Positions 47,219 to 58,609 of a DNA stretch of 64,000 bases are shown piece by piece; position 1 is the first letter of the stretch; every line of letters starts with the position of its first letter. A program made the position numbers and the translations under genes. The notes below the pieces were generated by a model, which saw only the letters and a list, made by a program, of their open reading frames with translations, ran no database searches and was not told the DNA's origin. Source of the DNA: Armigeres subalbatus (Eukaryota > Arthropoda > Insecta > Diptera > Culicidae); the NCBI RefSeq assembly GCF_024139115.2, contig NC_085140.1:154096452-154160451 (forward strand), written 5' to 3'.

Positions 47219-47737
47219 AGGTATTTTTATCATCATCTTGAACCTAGGCTTATGTGTACGTACACTGATGGACATAAGTAGTCGTTATGTTTTCATAGTA
47301 ATCTGTATGATTTCATACGAATGCTACTGTCTATTAGTGTATAAGCCAGGGTACTGGACTAAAAACTGTGTCCCACCCCGAGACGTCGAGGACCCAAGGA
47401 GTGACATTAACCATCTTAGCTTAGTCACTCCCAATGATTCAAACATCACCTAATAATGCAAACAGAGCGGTTGGTACGAGATTTCCCCTTTATATCAAAT
47501 CTGTGAAATCAAGTTAAGAATTGATTCTCACAGGTATTTTCAACAACGCTGCACAGTAGGCCTGGCCGCTTTGATGTTTGAGCTACATTTATGATGTGCT
47601 TCAAGCATAAATAATGACAAGAAAAGTGATAGATGTAGTCGAATCTATCACTTTCTAGGATTCTTCCAAGTGATGGCTGTGTATGTGTAGACCAGACTAG
47701 ACTAGAAAATCACTATTTTGATTTCTATAAGGTACCT
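47219..47737. other. No feature recognised
   Basis: Apparently unique. A 106-codon plus frame (47133-47453) begins with hydrophobic residues but overlaps the MITE fragment and shows no family match. Confidence 0.3.
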
Positions 47738-48722
47738 CGGGGCAAGTGGGACCTAAAAAAACGCTAGTTTAGCGAAATTGTTAACGCATACCTACTTAGA
47801 AAACAGGGAATTTCAGAACATTAACCACGGATACATCATTATAAGCTTCCGTTGTTGAAGTGTAAACGTGTTGGAAGCCATTTATTCAATAATAAAAAAT
47901 TTGGTAGTGAAAAAAATAAATTCACCTGTAGGACCCACTTACTCCTTCAAACGGGGCAAGTGGGACCTATACTGCTTTATACTATAGAACGAAACTAATT
48001 GTAGGAATATATAATGTGCATATTATTTCTGAGTTGTAGTATTTTAGATCATGGATGGGGGTTGTTTCCTTGTTGGACTTGTGTTTTAGCAACAAGAAAG
48101 GGATTATAATGTTAGCAGATATGAAAACAAGCCAACAGCCGACTTACTGTTTAATTGTCTCTTGTCTTGCTTTTCATTAGCTTACTTTTGTACCAAATGT
48201 TTTAGGTGAAAAGCATAAGCAAATCTTTGTTCACCATTCGAAATAATATTTCTCTGCTAAGAACCCGAAATATTACATAAATCAATACTTCGAAAGTAAA
48301 GTTTTTGATCAGGCAATGCGGAATTATTTGTAGTAGAACGAAATTGACAATTTATGTGTTGGGCACTTTATTTATCTGAAAATCTGTAAATCTGATGCAA
48401 AGTTTGAAAATAATAAAACACGAAACAAAACCTGTTCACCTATTGTAGAATAAATTAATTTTTTGCTTTTTGAACGGAAAAATATCGTATAGTTATAACC
48501 ATTGCTCTTTTTCATTCGGGAGATAGTTTTCAGAATGTAAAATACACATCTGTTAATGAGCTGTACAATACTTTTTATCAAGGAAACCAACGATATCAAA
48601 CCGCATCTGATTCAGGTCCCTATGATATATGAATGTCGAAGTTATTTTTCACTAGACAACAATCTAAAGACAGGTAAAATGGTTCTATCGAAAATGTTGT
48701 TCAAATATGTCCCACTTGCCCC
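47738..48722. mobile_element. 1-kb TIR element with GGGGCAAGTGGGAC termini
   Basis: Left cggggcaagtgggacc and right gtcccacttgcccc are exact inverses over 14 bp. An internal copy, ggggcaagtgggacct, lies at about 47953, again subterminal. The interior is non-coding. Confidence 0.75.
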
Positions 48723-48914
48723 ATGCATGTTAAAACTCAAGGGCAAGTAAAAATTGCAAATTTTGGCATTAATTAAAACTTTTAAACCGTTTTAAATGTC
48801 ACACAATTATTTAATTGCTCTAAATATTCGCCTTCCACATCAATGGAAAATTTAGAAACGACTATTTTGTTGGAAATTCATAGAATAAAAATACAAGTAA
48901 TAGATTTTTCCGAT

Positions 48915-49107
48915 ACACCCGATTCTTTTTTTACACGGGTGGGTTTTAGCTGATTACGACCTTTAGCGTTGATGAAACTATGAGTTAACCCCATGAAAAA
49001 ATTCACGAAAAATCAAAGAAAATTCAGGTGGTATTTAAAAGGCTGTGGAAAATTAGGTTAACCGGGAAATTAAAGAATACCAACCGTGTAAAAAAAATAT
49101 TGGGTGT
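48915..49107. mobile_element. 193-bp MITE with ACACCC termini
   Basis: acacccgattctttttttac continuing acgggtggg is inverted at the right as ccaaccgtgtaaaaaaaata, ttgggtgt. The TIR is about 32 bp with several mismatches. Confidence 0.7.
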
Positions 49108-49469
49108 AATTTAAAGTCATGATCAAGCAATAGTATTAATTATCATGGTGCTGAAAATGGTTTTAATTCCAAAAATTTTAGTGTCGTGAATTCGTGCATA
49201 GTCCTGCTTCATCTTTCTAGAACATCGTTACCATTAAAAACGTTCATCGATTCATCGGCACCCATATTTAACCCCGTATTTTCACTTGCGCCGGTTTGGG
49301 TATTGATAATTTTTAATTCGCGATTTTATCAATTTCACACTTTGATTTTTTTAAATTATGTTTTCAAGTTTGCTATCCAATCAAATAATTTCTTGAAATT
49401 ATTTTTCTTTTCAATATTTTCAAAAATTCCAGCATTGAGACTTATTGCAATTTTTTAACTTTCAGTGTA

Positions 49470-49491
49470 TTTTTTCTCGTGTAACAAGTTG
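49470..49491. repeat. Target-site duplication, copy 1 (22 bp)
   Basis: Six T followed by ctcgtgtaacaagttg, identical to 50422-50443. Confidence 0.8.
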
Positions 49492-50421
49492 AAAGAGTGG
49501 TAAAAATGCTAATACCTTTAGGTTGATAGGAAAATAGATCAGAGTGCGTTTTTATGTGATATGCAGATTGTTCGCGAGAATCAGAAGCTTTTGATCTGCT
49601 TGTGTGGTCGATATGTGAATAGATTTAACTAATCGCAATGCTGTACTTGAAAACATGCCTCAGAGACTTTTATTAGGAGTATCAAATTTTCTGTCAGAAT
49701 TGAGTGAAAAAAGTAGATCATGTTTGTTTGTTGCTTGAAAGACAGCATGACAGATGTTCAGCATTCAGAGTTTACGAACAGTCGTGATTTATTTAGTAGG
49801 CAGAACGATCGGCCGGTCATCACATAATTTGTTCTGCTTTGTGCGGTTAGCAGAACGATCGTCCGATCATCGAAGTGTTGTTCTGCTTTGTGCGGGTGAA
49901 TAAATTAGTTAGATAGTGAAGATTCGCGTCAGTAAGCAAAACGATCGGCCGGTCATCGAAAATGTTGTTCTGCTTTGTGCGGTTAGCAGAGAGATCGGCT
50001 GGTCATCGAAAGTTTTGTTCTGCTTAGTGCGGTCTGTAATTAAAATGATTAGTGTTCGTTCGATTATGTTTTGAATCAAATACACACTATACACGGCATA
50101 CCATTTACCAAAACGAACCCTGCCACAATACCTACCCCATATATCCAACTACCCAGTGATTTCTCGTGGAAGTGCAGATGACTCGTCGGCTTCTATCAAA
50201 GCGAGAATCACGTCAACAATTTCCTACCTATTCCTTAATTGACCTGCATTCGGACACGGCCGGCGCTGGTATTGCTTATTTTTGGGGTCACCAGTTCTTA
50301 CACATTGAAGATGATGTTAATCCCAAACTTCATCTATTGGTTCTCTGTGTAATAACAGCTGACCTGGCAATAACGGAGTAGCAACCGTCGGCGGTCAATC
50401 ATGCTCATGCTCATGCTCATT
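49492..50421 (+). mobile_element. Retrotransposed element with about 50-bp monomers and CATGCT tail
   Basis: A 0.93-kb insert within a 22-bp target duplication. Four diverged copies of a unit of about 50 bp (gcagaacgatcggccggtca ... gttgttctgctttgtgcgg) begin near 49801, 49852, 49935 and 49986. A non-repeated segment follows, with an open frame at 50166-50381. The 3' end is three catgct hexamers. Long target duplication plus a simple-repeat 3' tail indicates LINE-type insertion. 5' tandem monomers are typical of LINE promoters, so this may be an internally deleted LINE retaining both ends. No RT motif is present. Confidence 0.75.
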
Positions 50422-50443
50422 TTTTTTCTCGTGTAACAAGTTG
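50422..50443. repeat. Target-site duplication, copy 2 (22 bp)
   Basis: Identical to 49470-49491. Confidence 0.8.
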
Positions 50444-50770
50444 GATAAAGATTTTAGAGTGTATCATTCACCACTATAACTTTCTATGGAATATTGGAAT
50501 ATTTCTATGGAAGTTCTAGAAAAATACTAAACTACAAATATTTCACTCTTGAAAGGTGCACGAGGGAAAACACGGAGGAACAAAATATTATTTAATTTTA
50601 AATATTTTTTATAAATGTGTAGATCTTTTAAAACTGACTTTGAACCACATTGGAAAATGCATTGAAGTTTATGTTATTGATCAACATCAAAAACTTGTGA
50701 AAACTCATAGGTGAATATGTACGTTATGTGGAAGATATTGATTTGGAAAATGTATTGGAGGTAACCACTT
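50444..50770. other. No gene recognised
   Basis: Contains gtgcacgaggg, caaaatattatttaatttta and ttgatcaacatcaaaaactt, similar in wording to the hAT-like interior at 7320-7450, so it may be a diverged related repeat. Confidence 0.35.
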
Positions 50771-50845
50771 TCCCTCCGATGGGACTCGAACCCATGACCC
50801 TACAGTACGCTAGACTGGTACTTTAACCAACTAAGCTACGAAGGA
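50771..50845 (-). tRNA. tRNA-Ala(AGC)-like cloverleaf, probably tRNA-derived repeat
   Basis: On the minus strand a 75-nt sequence folds as a tRNA. The 7-bp acceptor stem (TCCTTCG with CGGAGGG, two G-U pairs) has discriminator A. The D-arm has GCTT/AAGT and loop AGTTGG, and the anticodon stem CAGT/ACTG has loop CTAGCGT (anticodon AGC). The T-arm ATGGG/CCCAT with loop TTCGAGT is perfect. There is no T-run terminator immediately downstream on the minus strand. A partial copy of the 3' half lies inverted at 50945-50995. Both points favour a tRNA-derived repeat or pseudogene over a working gene. Confidence 0.5.
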
Positions 50846-50944
50846 CCTTCATCGGCCTTCGCAACCTAGCGGCTACTGAACGAGCTCGAGGTTCCCAAAT
50901 TGGACGAATAGTCAAATCACTCGCAATCCATTTCTCAAGCCAAC

Positions 50945-50995
50945 AGGGTTCGAGTCCCATCGAAGGGAAAGTCGTTCGAGTCCCATCGAGTCCCA
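50945..50995 (+). repeat. Partial tRNA-like 3' halves, opposite orientation
   Basis: gggttcgagtcccatcgaag with ggaaagt repeats the T-arm and acceptor end of the tRNA-like sequence at 50771-50845, then gttcgagtcccatcgagtcc repeats it again. A head-to-head arrangement of tRNA-derived pieces. Confidence 0.6.
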
Positions 50996-53709
50996 AATTA
51001 CAAAAAATAATCAAAGACGGTCTTTGGCATTAGAGGTTTAAGACAAAAAAAATTTTTTTTCAAAGGTTGCAGCAATGCATTCAAATGACCGCAAATGCAT
51101 ATGAATTGATGAAAAAAGTAAAATCTATCCCCCTAAAGTGCTATTTCGACCTCTCTTATGTGTTTTTCTTATTTTGTTAATGCGCGAGAAAGGCACCACC
51201 AACGCTAGGTGGATTGATCTGGGTTTTTTATTGAATATTTCTATTTTCTTAGGGAATGTTTTTATTTCAGTCCGGCATAATCAGCGTAAAACATGATATT
51301 TTCAAAAAGTTATTCTGTAACATGCCTTTTTCAAAAATCCGTGGATATAAATTACATCAATATTACCTCAATACAAATGCCAAAGACCTCAATGCCGCGT
51401 GTCATATCGTTGAACCACACGGAGGAACTATTTCTGACAGTGCCTTCAACAGAAATTATTTTCATTGCTATGATTCTGGATGCATTAATTAGGTAACAAA
51501 ACTATTTACAAGTATTTTTCCAACTAAGTTATCAAAAGAAAATATGAGAAAGGAAACAATTGACATATATGAGGCATGTTTTACATATTTAAAATATGTA
51601 GATAATGTTGTAATGATACTCTACGTTCAGTCCAGATCGAGGAGCAAAATGGCATCATACAAACGAAATATTTTCACTGTTACTCTTTTTGAATGAGCGT
51701 CTAGTTATTTTACCTTTCCCCCAAGCAACAGCATAAAAATAAAGTTGGCCAGTGCCAGTCGGTGTCAGTCCAACCAAAAGACGGTAAAGGTTACCTTCTT
51801 TACTGTCATCGTTAAGATGACTGACACAATGACCTATGCTGCTTCTCTGAGAGCAAGGTGAACTTTCATCGTCACCATTCCCGACGAAACGGTTGCCATT
51901 CTTTTACCGCACTGAAACCCTAATTGCTGTGCATTAAAGAGCAATTGTGCCTGAGCGTAGTTCACTTTCAATTATAAGCGTAATCTTGTTTGTGGTGCCT
52001 CTTTCGATAGTTGTTGGTATCATAATGCGAACGAAAATATTACATCGGTACGACCAGAAGCGGTACATCACAGACCAGGTTCAACCGTGGATGCGTATAG
52101 CCCAAATGCCTAGCGTTTGCGCGAATGCGTCTATCGGTCCCAAGTACGAGATCTTATGAGCGCATGATGTAACAGATCGTCGTTGAGCGTTTTGGGGTTA
52201 CGAATCTAACTTCAAGAGCAATTATGTTGATTCTTTATCTTTCTTCCCCATTTGGGTTGCAGAAAAGCACTTGATCAGGCGGCAGTAGGTTGTTGACTCG
52301 AGCGCTCTCCAACGGAGTGCTATAAAAAAGATTCAAATAAAGATTTCGGCTTCCTTGTTCACAGCAATGTTTAGAATACGTAATAAATGTTGTTTAGGTA
52401 ACATAATGGAACTTTTGAATGTTGGAATCAAAATAATCTACGTAATAGAATATCAATGACTCATTTGCATAAATACCAATGCAATGTTCCGAGACAATCA
52501 ATAACAATGGTGGCTGGCCCCTTGCAATACTTAACGGCATGAGTTATAGTAATTGTTGTGCCAATATATGCTCATTAATCAGTTTTTCCATTATCCCGAA
52601 CCAATTAATGCTCTTTTTTGGCAAATTAAAATTCATTTCGCTGTGATTAACAATTTTCAAGGCAGGAAAACCCGTTTCGAAAACAAGGAAAAAGAAAAAC
52701 ACACTTAGCAATGGCCAGATATCGCAAAATATGACCTACATCAGCTATCGTTTCCCAAAATTCAGTTGGTCTTTTTGTTTCAACTTAGCCCGTTCGATGG
52801 TAATCAGATTATAACTATTTCTTTCGAGCTTTCAACTGAGCGGCGGTGGCGATGTAGGCTCCGCTTTTCCGCAGTTAGGGCCATCCACAAATTACGATAA
52901 AACAATTTTCTGCATTTCTCGTATTTCTCTTCCCGCCGTAGAAACATGAAAGAAAGTTCAATACAGTTAATTCCCTCAAAGTCCGTACATAAATTTTGGA
53001 TGGCCCCTCAAAGCGCGTGCGATTGAGGGTTGAATGATCGCACGTATCCTCTCCACTCTAGTGCTACTAACTTGTTGTTTGTTTTACCTGTTGCTTTGTC
53101 TATATTGTTTTGTACAACGCCAATGTGCCCGCTGGACGCTACTATGTACAGGCCCAGCCAACAACGTGTGAGCATCACCCAATTCTAGCGCGCCACGATT
53201 TGTGCCAATTAAAGTGAGCCAAATATAATTTCGAAAATAAAGTGGGAAATCTGTACGAAGTAATTGCGCCGGAAACAACCTATTTCTATGATAATCGGCA
53301 ACAAATGGTCGATTTTCATTCCACGGATTCTTTCTTCATATGGGTTTGTAGGTGATTTAGATATTTACTGTTCTTTGAATGTATATGAATTAGATGTTTT
53401 GCATTTTCTATCATTTGAACAATTTTCTAATTTTTTGAAATAATGTTTTTTAAGGTTACCAAAGTGTAATAATACTATGAAAATAATAATAAGTGGTGGT
53501 ATGTGGGAGCTGAACACCCAATTCCTAAGCATCCATAAGAAACCTCCCTCGTGCGAGTAATGGCGCTTTAACCTAGTTAAAGCTTGATCCACTTAGTATT
53601 TGGCCGCACGAAATTAGACATTTCTCTGCCAAAAAAGTACATAAAAAGGTGCTTCAGGTTTTATTATACAGGGAATTTAGTAAGCTTTGAAGGGAAAAAT
53701 ATCGAAAAA
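50996..53709. other. Long interval without recognised genes
   Basis: gagaaaggcaccaccaacgc near 51188 carries the inverted terminal word of the MITE at 25157. 51720-52340 is somewhat GC-richer and looks unique. A plus frame (51947-52159) has a hydrophobic start (ISVILFVVPLSIVVGIIM) resembling a membrane segment, but has no family match. Nothing else is supported. Confidence 0.3.
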
Positions 53710-54200
53710 TTATTCATCGTCATTTCGGATGAATTCTCGGACTTTTCTCTCAATACCACTCATTATTTTTTGCACAGTAGAAAGGTCAACTTAATCTGCC
53801 ATTTTTTCACATCACTTCTCCATATAAGATGGTTTTCTGATTGTTTTGCACCATTTCTCAAGTTTCTCTATGATAATTGCCTAATATTTTTCGTTGGGAC
53901 GAAAATTTGGGCATTTTGGTGGGTTGATAGTTTTTCAATAACGTCATTATCATTCGGTCCATACCATTCCATTACATCCCGTCTGTAATGGCAGCTTGTT
54001 AAGTCAGGCCAAAGCAACACCGGACAGTCGTGTGATTGAATGGATGGCAAAAATCGCTTCTGAAGACACCCCTCCACAGAACCCGTAGCTTTCGGGAATG
54101 AAAGAACACCCACAAATGGAGCAGACTGCGGCGATGCTGAAGATGTTCACTGAAGGGTCTCTTGACGAAACTTTTGGCATCATGCGAGAGGTATCACAAG
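53710..54200 (-). pseudogene. ITmD37E/mariner-like transposase C-terminal fossil
   Basis: Minus-strand frames give SAPFVGVLSF, CLQKRFLPSIQSHDCPVL, then LWPDLTSCHYRRDVMEWYG, equivalent to the family's FWPDLASCHY-EWY block containing the second catalytic aspartate. IFVPTKN follows, and after frameshifts and stops STVQKIMSGIERKVREF, IRNDDE and the stop at 53710, a typical C-terminus of this transposase group. The region of the third acidic residue is scrambled. I recall this group from mosquitoes as ITmD37E. About 160 residues survive of a protein normally near 350. Defective. Confidence 0.8.
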
Positions 54201-54489
54201 TTTTGTATCTTAATCGGACTCGCTGTATCACTGATGATGCTTGCAAAACTCTGAGGTGGAATTCAACTGTTTCTTTTTACTAACTTATGTTTTTTGCTGT
54301 ATAGCGATGTTATATGTTTATGTTATTTATATCTGTGGAAATAATCGGATCGTTTGTTTGCCAAATTTGATTAAAATTGATCATTATTAATTATCTTAAA
54401 GATAAATCGTCTAGCTCAAACCTTTGTAGGGGTATGTGGCGGGACCATCATCATCATCAATTGAAGTAATCGATCAATAGTCGTTGTTG
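54201..54489. other. No feature recognised
   Basis: Short spacer containing catcatcatcatcaattg. Confidence 0.3.
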
Positions 54490-54618
54490 GGCGGCCACTC
54501 ACAAGCTAAGAAACCTGAGCACGGCGTATATCGACTATAAGAAAGCGTACGACTCAGTGCCTCACTCGTACCTCTTTAAGGTACTGCAGATGTACAAGAT
54601 AGACGGTAACGTAACCTG
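54490..54618 (+). pseudogene. Non-LTR reverse transcriptase fragment (motif A region)
   Basis: In frame to a TGA at 54616: THKLRNLSTAYIDYKKAYDS then VPHSYLFKVLQMYKI. YIDYKKAYDSVPHS is RT motif A with its catalytic aspartate, in the wording used by several LINE clades (R4/Dong and NeSL-like). Only about 40 residues remain and both sides are unrelated sequence. Confidence 0.75.
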
Positions 54619-55426
54619 ATGACGTAGCAGCACACTATAAGAATGTGGAGCACATTACCGATGAAGAAAAGATGGGTCTACCCATTTAAATGAGTATATC
54701 CACTTCTTCTCTCAAAATGGGTATTTTTTCAGCATAGCAGAGAAAAAGTACCCATTAATGAGTAAACGATTTCCTCCGGGCTCAGCTGAGGGGCATATTC
54801 CAAGGAGATACCTTTAGTCCTCCGTGGTTTTGCCTGCCCTCTTAGCAGAACTCTCAACCAATACAACTATAGCTATCAATTCGACACCGGTTTTCTGAAC
54901 TGCTTGAGGTGTTTTTATTTTTATTATTTAATTAACATTATATACATAACAACATTATAAGCATAAGAACAATCTGCCTATTGTTATTTTAGCATACAAA
55001 TGATCGATTTTTTATGTGATCAGAGTTCAGCCAAACCGCACCAAGCGGCTTTTTGACTGACTTGTGATATTTTGTTCGCAAAAGGAGAACGGAAAGTATT
55101 TTATGTAAAATCATGCGTACATTTGTTGGAAGCTATCCTCATTTATGGTGTTGAACGATGTCCGATGCGAATTGTGATTAATTGAATCTGTTAAACGAAA
55201 ACTTTGTCGAAAAAATTGGAGATTTTTCATTGGCGCTTGGTGTGATTTGGCAGAACCCCGACCATGTGAACTACGACTAAGCGGATACAGGATGCAAAAT
55301 GAAAATTTCAAAATTGGGGAGCGTCACGAAATCATGTAAGATTTCAAACGTTAATAGCGTATTTATCTTTCAATGCATTTTTAAATTCATATATCAATCA
55401 ATTCGCAAACTATCCGCCAATTTGCT
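54619..55426. other. No gene recognised
   Basis: atgggtctacccatttaaat and related words near 54670-54770 form small inverted matches (possible MITE). The rest shows nothing. Confidence 0.3.
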
Positions 55427-55589
55427 AATTCTCGCTTAACTTTTCAAAAGGTCCTAAGTAACATTTTTTTCATGAATTAATTTGAATAGCGCAATCAACA
55501 GAACAACATGAAAGCTTTTGATTGCGCTATTCAAATTAATTCATGAAAAAAATGTTACTTAGGACCTTTTGAAAAGTTAAGCGAGAATT
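55427..55589. repeat. Perfect 72-bp inverted repeat with 19-base loop
   Basis: Arms 55427-55498 and 55518-55589 are exact reverse complements (left arm starts aattctcgcttaacttttca). A transcript would form one 72-bp duplex hairpin. The arms carry no coding sequence. This could be a MITE in which the TIRs meet, or a hairpin-RNA source. Confidence 0.92.
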
Positions 55590-55868
55590 GTATTAAAACT
55601 ATTGATTATCAACGTCAAATTTATTGAAAATTTTAATTCTTTCACGATCGGTAAAAATTTTAATGGGTAGAGGCTTTTTCAAGAAAAAGGAAGAATTTTT
55701 CACGGAGGGAATAATATCAACAATAACAGAGTAGCCTTGTCATCTAACCGTGTTCGCAGCGCCGACTTTTTATATGTGGGAATGGGAATAGAAATAGACA
55801 GCAGGTTTGTTCGATTATTTTGCTTATGTGTTTATTGTTCCTTCCTGCTGCAGAAATGCTTTCTGTTG
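55590..55868. other. No feature recognised
   Basis: Spacer between two inverted-repeat units. Confidence 0.3.
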
Positions 55869-56269
55869 CTTGGCTATAGACGAATCCAAGTAAAAATAAG
55901 AAGAAGACACAGGACGGTGTTAACTTTGACAGATCCTACAGCGCAGCATAGGAAGATCATTTTAAAATGCTTATAATAAATTCTAGACAAATTGTAATTA
56001 AAATCTGATTGATGTACGATACGGAAAAAGTTCTCAGGTACTTATTTGGAAGCTTATCTCATTTTTTTGTATATTTTCCAAAAATGTATCTATCATAAAC
56101 TTCGGAACTTTTTCCGTATCATACATCAATCAGATTTTAATTACAATTTGTCTAGAATTTATTATAAGCATTTTAAAATGATCTTCCTATGCTGCGCTGT
56201 AAAATCTGTCAAAGTTAACACCGTCGTGTGTCTTCTTCTTATTTTTACTTGGATTCGTCTATAGCCAAG
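55869..56269. mobile_element. Foldback with 165-bp arms
   Basis: Arms 55869-56033 and 56105-56269 are reverse complements of equal length with only about four substitutions (left arm begins cttggctatagacgaatcca). The 71-base loop is AT-rich. Substitutions without indels indicate recent formation. Confidence 0.9.
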
Positions 56270-56791
56270 CGACAGCGGCTTCATGATGTTTGAGGTACAA
56301 ATGATAAACGTTCTGCACGCGCGCGGTACTGGCCAAGCTTGCTCGTGTTGTGACAGTCCAGCATGCCAGTCCTAGAGCAAAAGCGCACTTAATCGGTCCT
56401 TTTCAGGACCATCATTTTATGAAGAAGAAGGTTTTGTTGGCCGCACAAGTGAAATTTTCTCGCAAAATTCTTACTTTTGTTTTGCTGCTGTTAGTGACTC
56501 GAAAAGGGCATTGAGAGGATTTTTTGCCAGTAGCGGCCGTCGACGGGTAGTTGCTGCAGATAATAATTCACAATGATGGCGTCTGTAGCAAATAAGTGAT
56601 AAATCATTGAGTGGCTGTCGTCGGTGACTGCAGAATTGTGCAAGTGCAATTTTCTCTCTCAAACTCGCTATCAACAAACCTGCTAAAGGCTACCTTACAC
56701 ATCGGGAAATATTTTCGCCGGATTTTGGTCCCCGTGCATTTTAAATGGGGCCGGGATTTAGATTTTCCGTGCCCAAGGTCGATTTATTATT
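56270..56791. other. No feature recognised
   Basis: Moderately GC-rich unique sequence. The 60-70-codon frames lack signatures. Confidence 0.3.
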
Positions 56792-57675
56792 GTATTTTTT
56801 GATTTCTCTGAAATTTTGCATATACAATCTTTGTGATGAAAAAACATGATTTGCATCATTGTTTGCCATTTTGACTCTAGCATAACTTTTGACAAGGGCC
56901 TAAGCAAAAACATCTCGAACACATTCAAAAAAATTAAACTTGAAAACGGCTTTTCCGATCGTTTTGATGTCTTCGGCAAAGTTTTAGGTAATCATTGGGG
57001 CTATGTGAAAAAATTTACACTACGAACAAAATTGTTCAATCATTGACAATAAAACTTAGAAATCGATTTTCTCAAAAACAAAACGAATTTTTCAATTTTT
57101 TTTATTTTTTGATATGTGATAATGAAGATAATATATGTATTTTTGCACTATGAGTCAAAATGGAGAAATGATGGACAAAAAGTAATATTTTTTTTAAATA
57201 GTTGGTTTTTCAAAAATGGTCGAAATATTTTTTTACGTTTTTATCGACCCGATTTTATGAAAGTGCGTTAAATTTTCAACGGAAAAGGTATACAGTATTT
57301 TTTTCTGAGATACAGAAGTTATAAGATAAAATATACCGATTATTTAAATTTTCAGTCATTTTCCATTTTTTTCGATTCTATTGTACCTAGAATCAAATTT
57401 TACTGAACCGTTGATATTTTTTAACAAATACTACTCCATAGTGATTGACCATTGATTACCTAAAACTTTGCCGAAGACATCAAAACTACATCATCATCGG
57501 AACATCAAATCATCATCGGAAAAACTGTTTTCAATTTAATTTTTTTTTTTTAAGTATTCAAGGTGGTTTTGCTTATTTAGGCCCTTGTCAAAATGGCAAA
57601 CCAATGATGCAAATTATGTTTTTTGATCACAATGAATGTATATGCAAAATTTCAGAGAAATTAAAAAAAAAACAA
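56792..57675. mobile_element. 0.88-kb foldback element
   Basis: Left arm 56792-56993 (gatttctctgaaattttgca, tgatttgcatcattgtttgc, cggcaaagttttaggtaatc) is matched inverted by 57454-57675 (gattacctaaaactttgccg ... tatgcaaaatttcagagaaa). The right arm carries a small local duplication (catcatcggaa twice). Non-coding. Confidence 0.8.
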
Positions 57676-57977
57676 AATTAAAATCTCGAATGTAAAAATA
57701 AACGGAGTAAAAATCCACGGACCAAATAACCCAGGAGCAATAGCCTAAGATTCTATTGTGCGCTGCCGATGTTGATAACGACCGCACAATGATTTCAGCA
57801 TAAAGGCAAACGTAACATCTGTGATGACCGTCGACAATGGTTGAAGAAAAATGTTTATGCTAAGAATAGATTACAATCTGTTGATAACATAAATATTTTA
57901 CACTTAACATAGCTTTGTATTAAAATTGGCGATTGTCTTGTAAAAACCTTAATATTTACATGATTGGGTAAATTACG

Positions 57978-58169
57978 TATTTTGGACATCTAAATATATT
58001 TTGGACTTTTGGCTATATTTTCAATGTTCTGTATCCGAAAATGCTTCAAATACTTGTGATGATGTGGCTGTTTAGCATCTTCTATAATAACATTATTAAT
58101 GAATTGTATGCAACAAAATAAAAAAAAATTAATGCCAAAAGTCCAAAATATATTCAGATATCCAAAATA
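57978..58169. mobile_element. 192-bp MITE with TATTTTGGA termini
   Basis: tattttggacatctaaatat, attttggacttttgg is inverted at the right as ccaaaagtccaaaatatatt, cagatatccaaaata. The TIR is about 35 bp with three mismatches. The word attttggac is used twice in each terminus. Confidence 0.8.
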
Positions 58170-58609
58170 CCATTAACCTCTTAAATCAATAACTTTGTGA
58201 AAAAAAAAAATTTTAATTTTTTAACAATAACAAAAATAAACTTCATTTCATATACCACACCGCGTAAAATTCCCATGAATTTTCTTTTTCTCTCGGTGAC
58301 AGCTGGTGGTCTTCACCTCCACTATGCAGAGAAAAGCATCAGAGTACAACAGATAAATGAGGAGATTCCTGCGACGCGAAAAAAAGCATTTATTTGCTTC
58401 TCCTGATTAGTTCTGAAATTAGTCACAATTTATGTTTCATATCCCTTCATGATTCTAGGTTGATATGCGAATGTAGAAATAGTAACTTAGCTTAGGACCC
58501 TCGTAGTTATGTTATAATAACTGTGAATGTGCATAATGAACATCAAATGACTAAAATAAAAAAAAATCTTAAAAAAATTAAAAAATTGTCAATATATATA
58601 TATATACAG
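58170..58609. other. No feature recognised
   Basis: AT-rich with A-runs, ending in a short AT tract (58591-58606). Confidence 0.3.

Noticed and set aside
51947..52159. 70-codon frame with a possible membrane segment
   Set aside because: One hydrophobic stretch in AT-rich DNA is not sufficient support for a gene.
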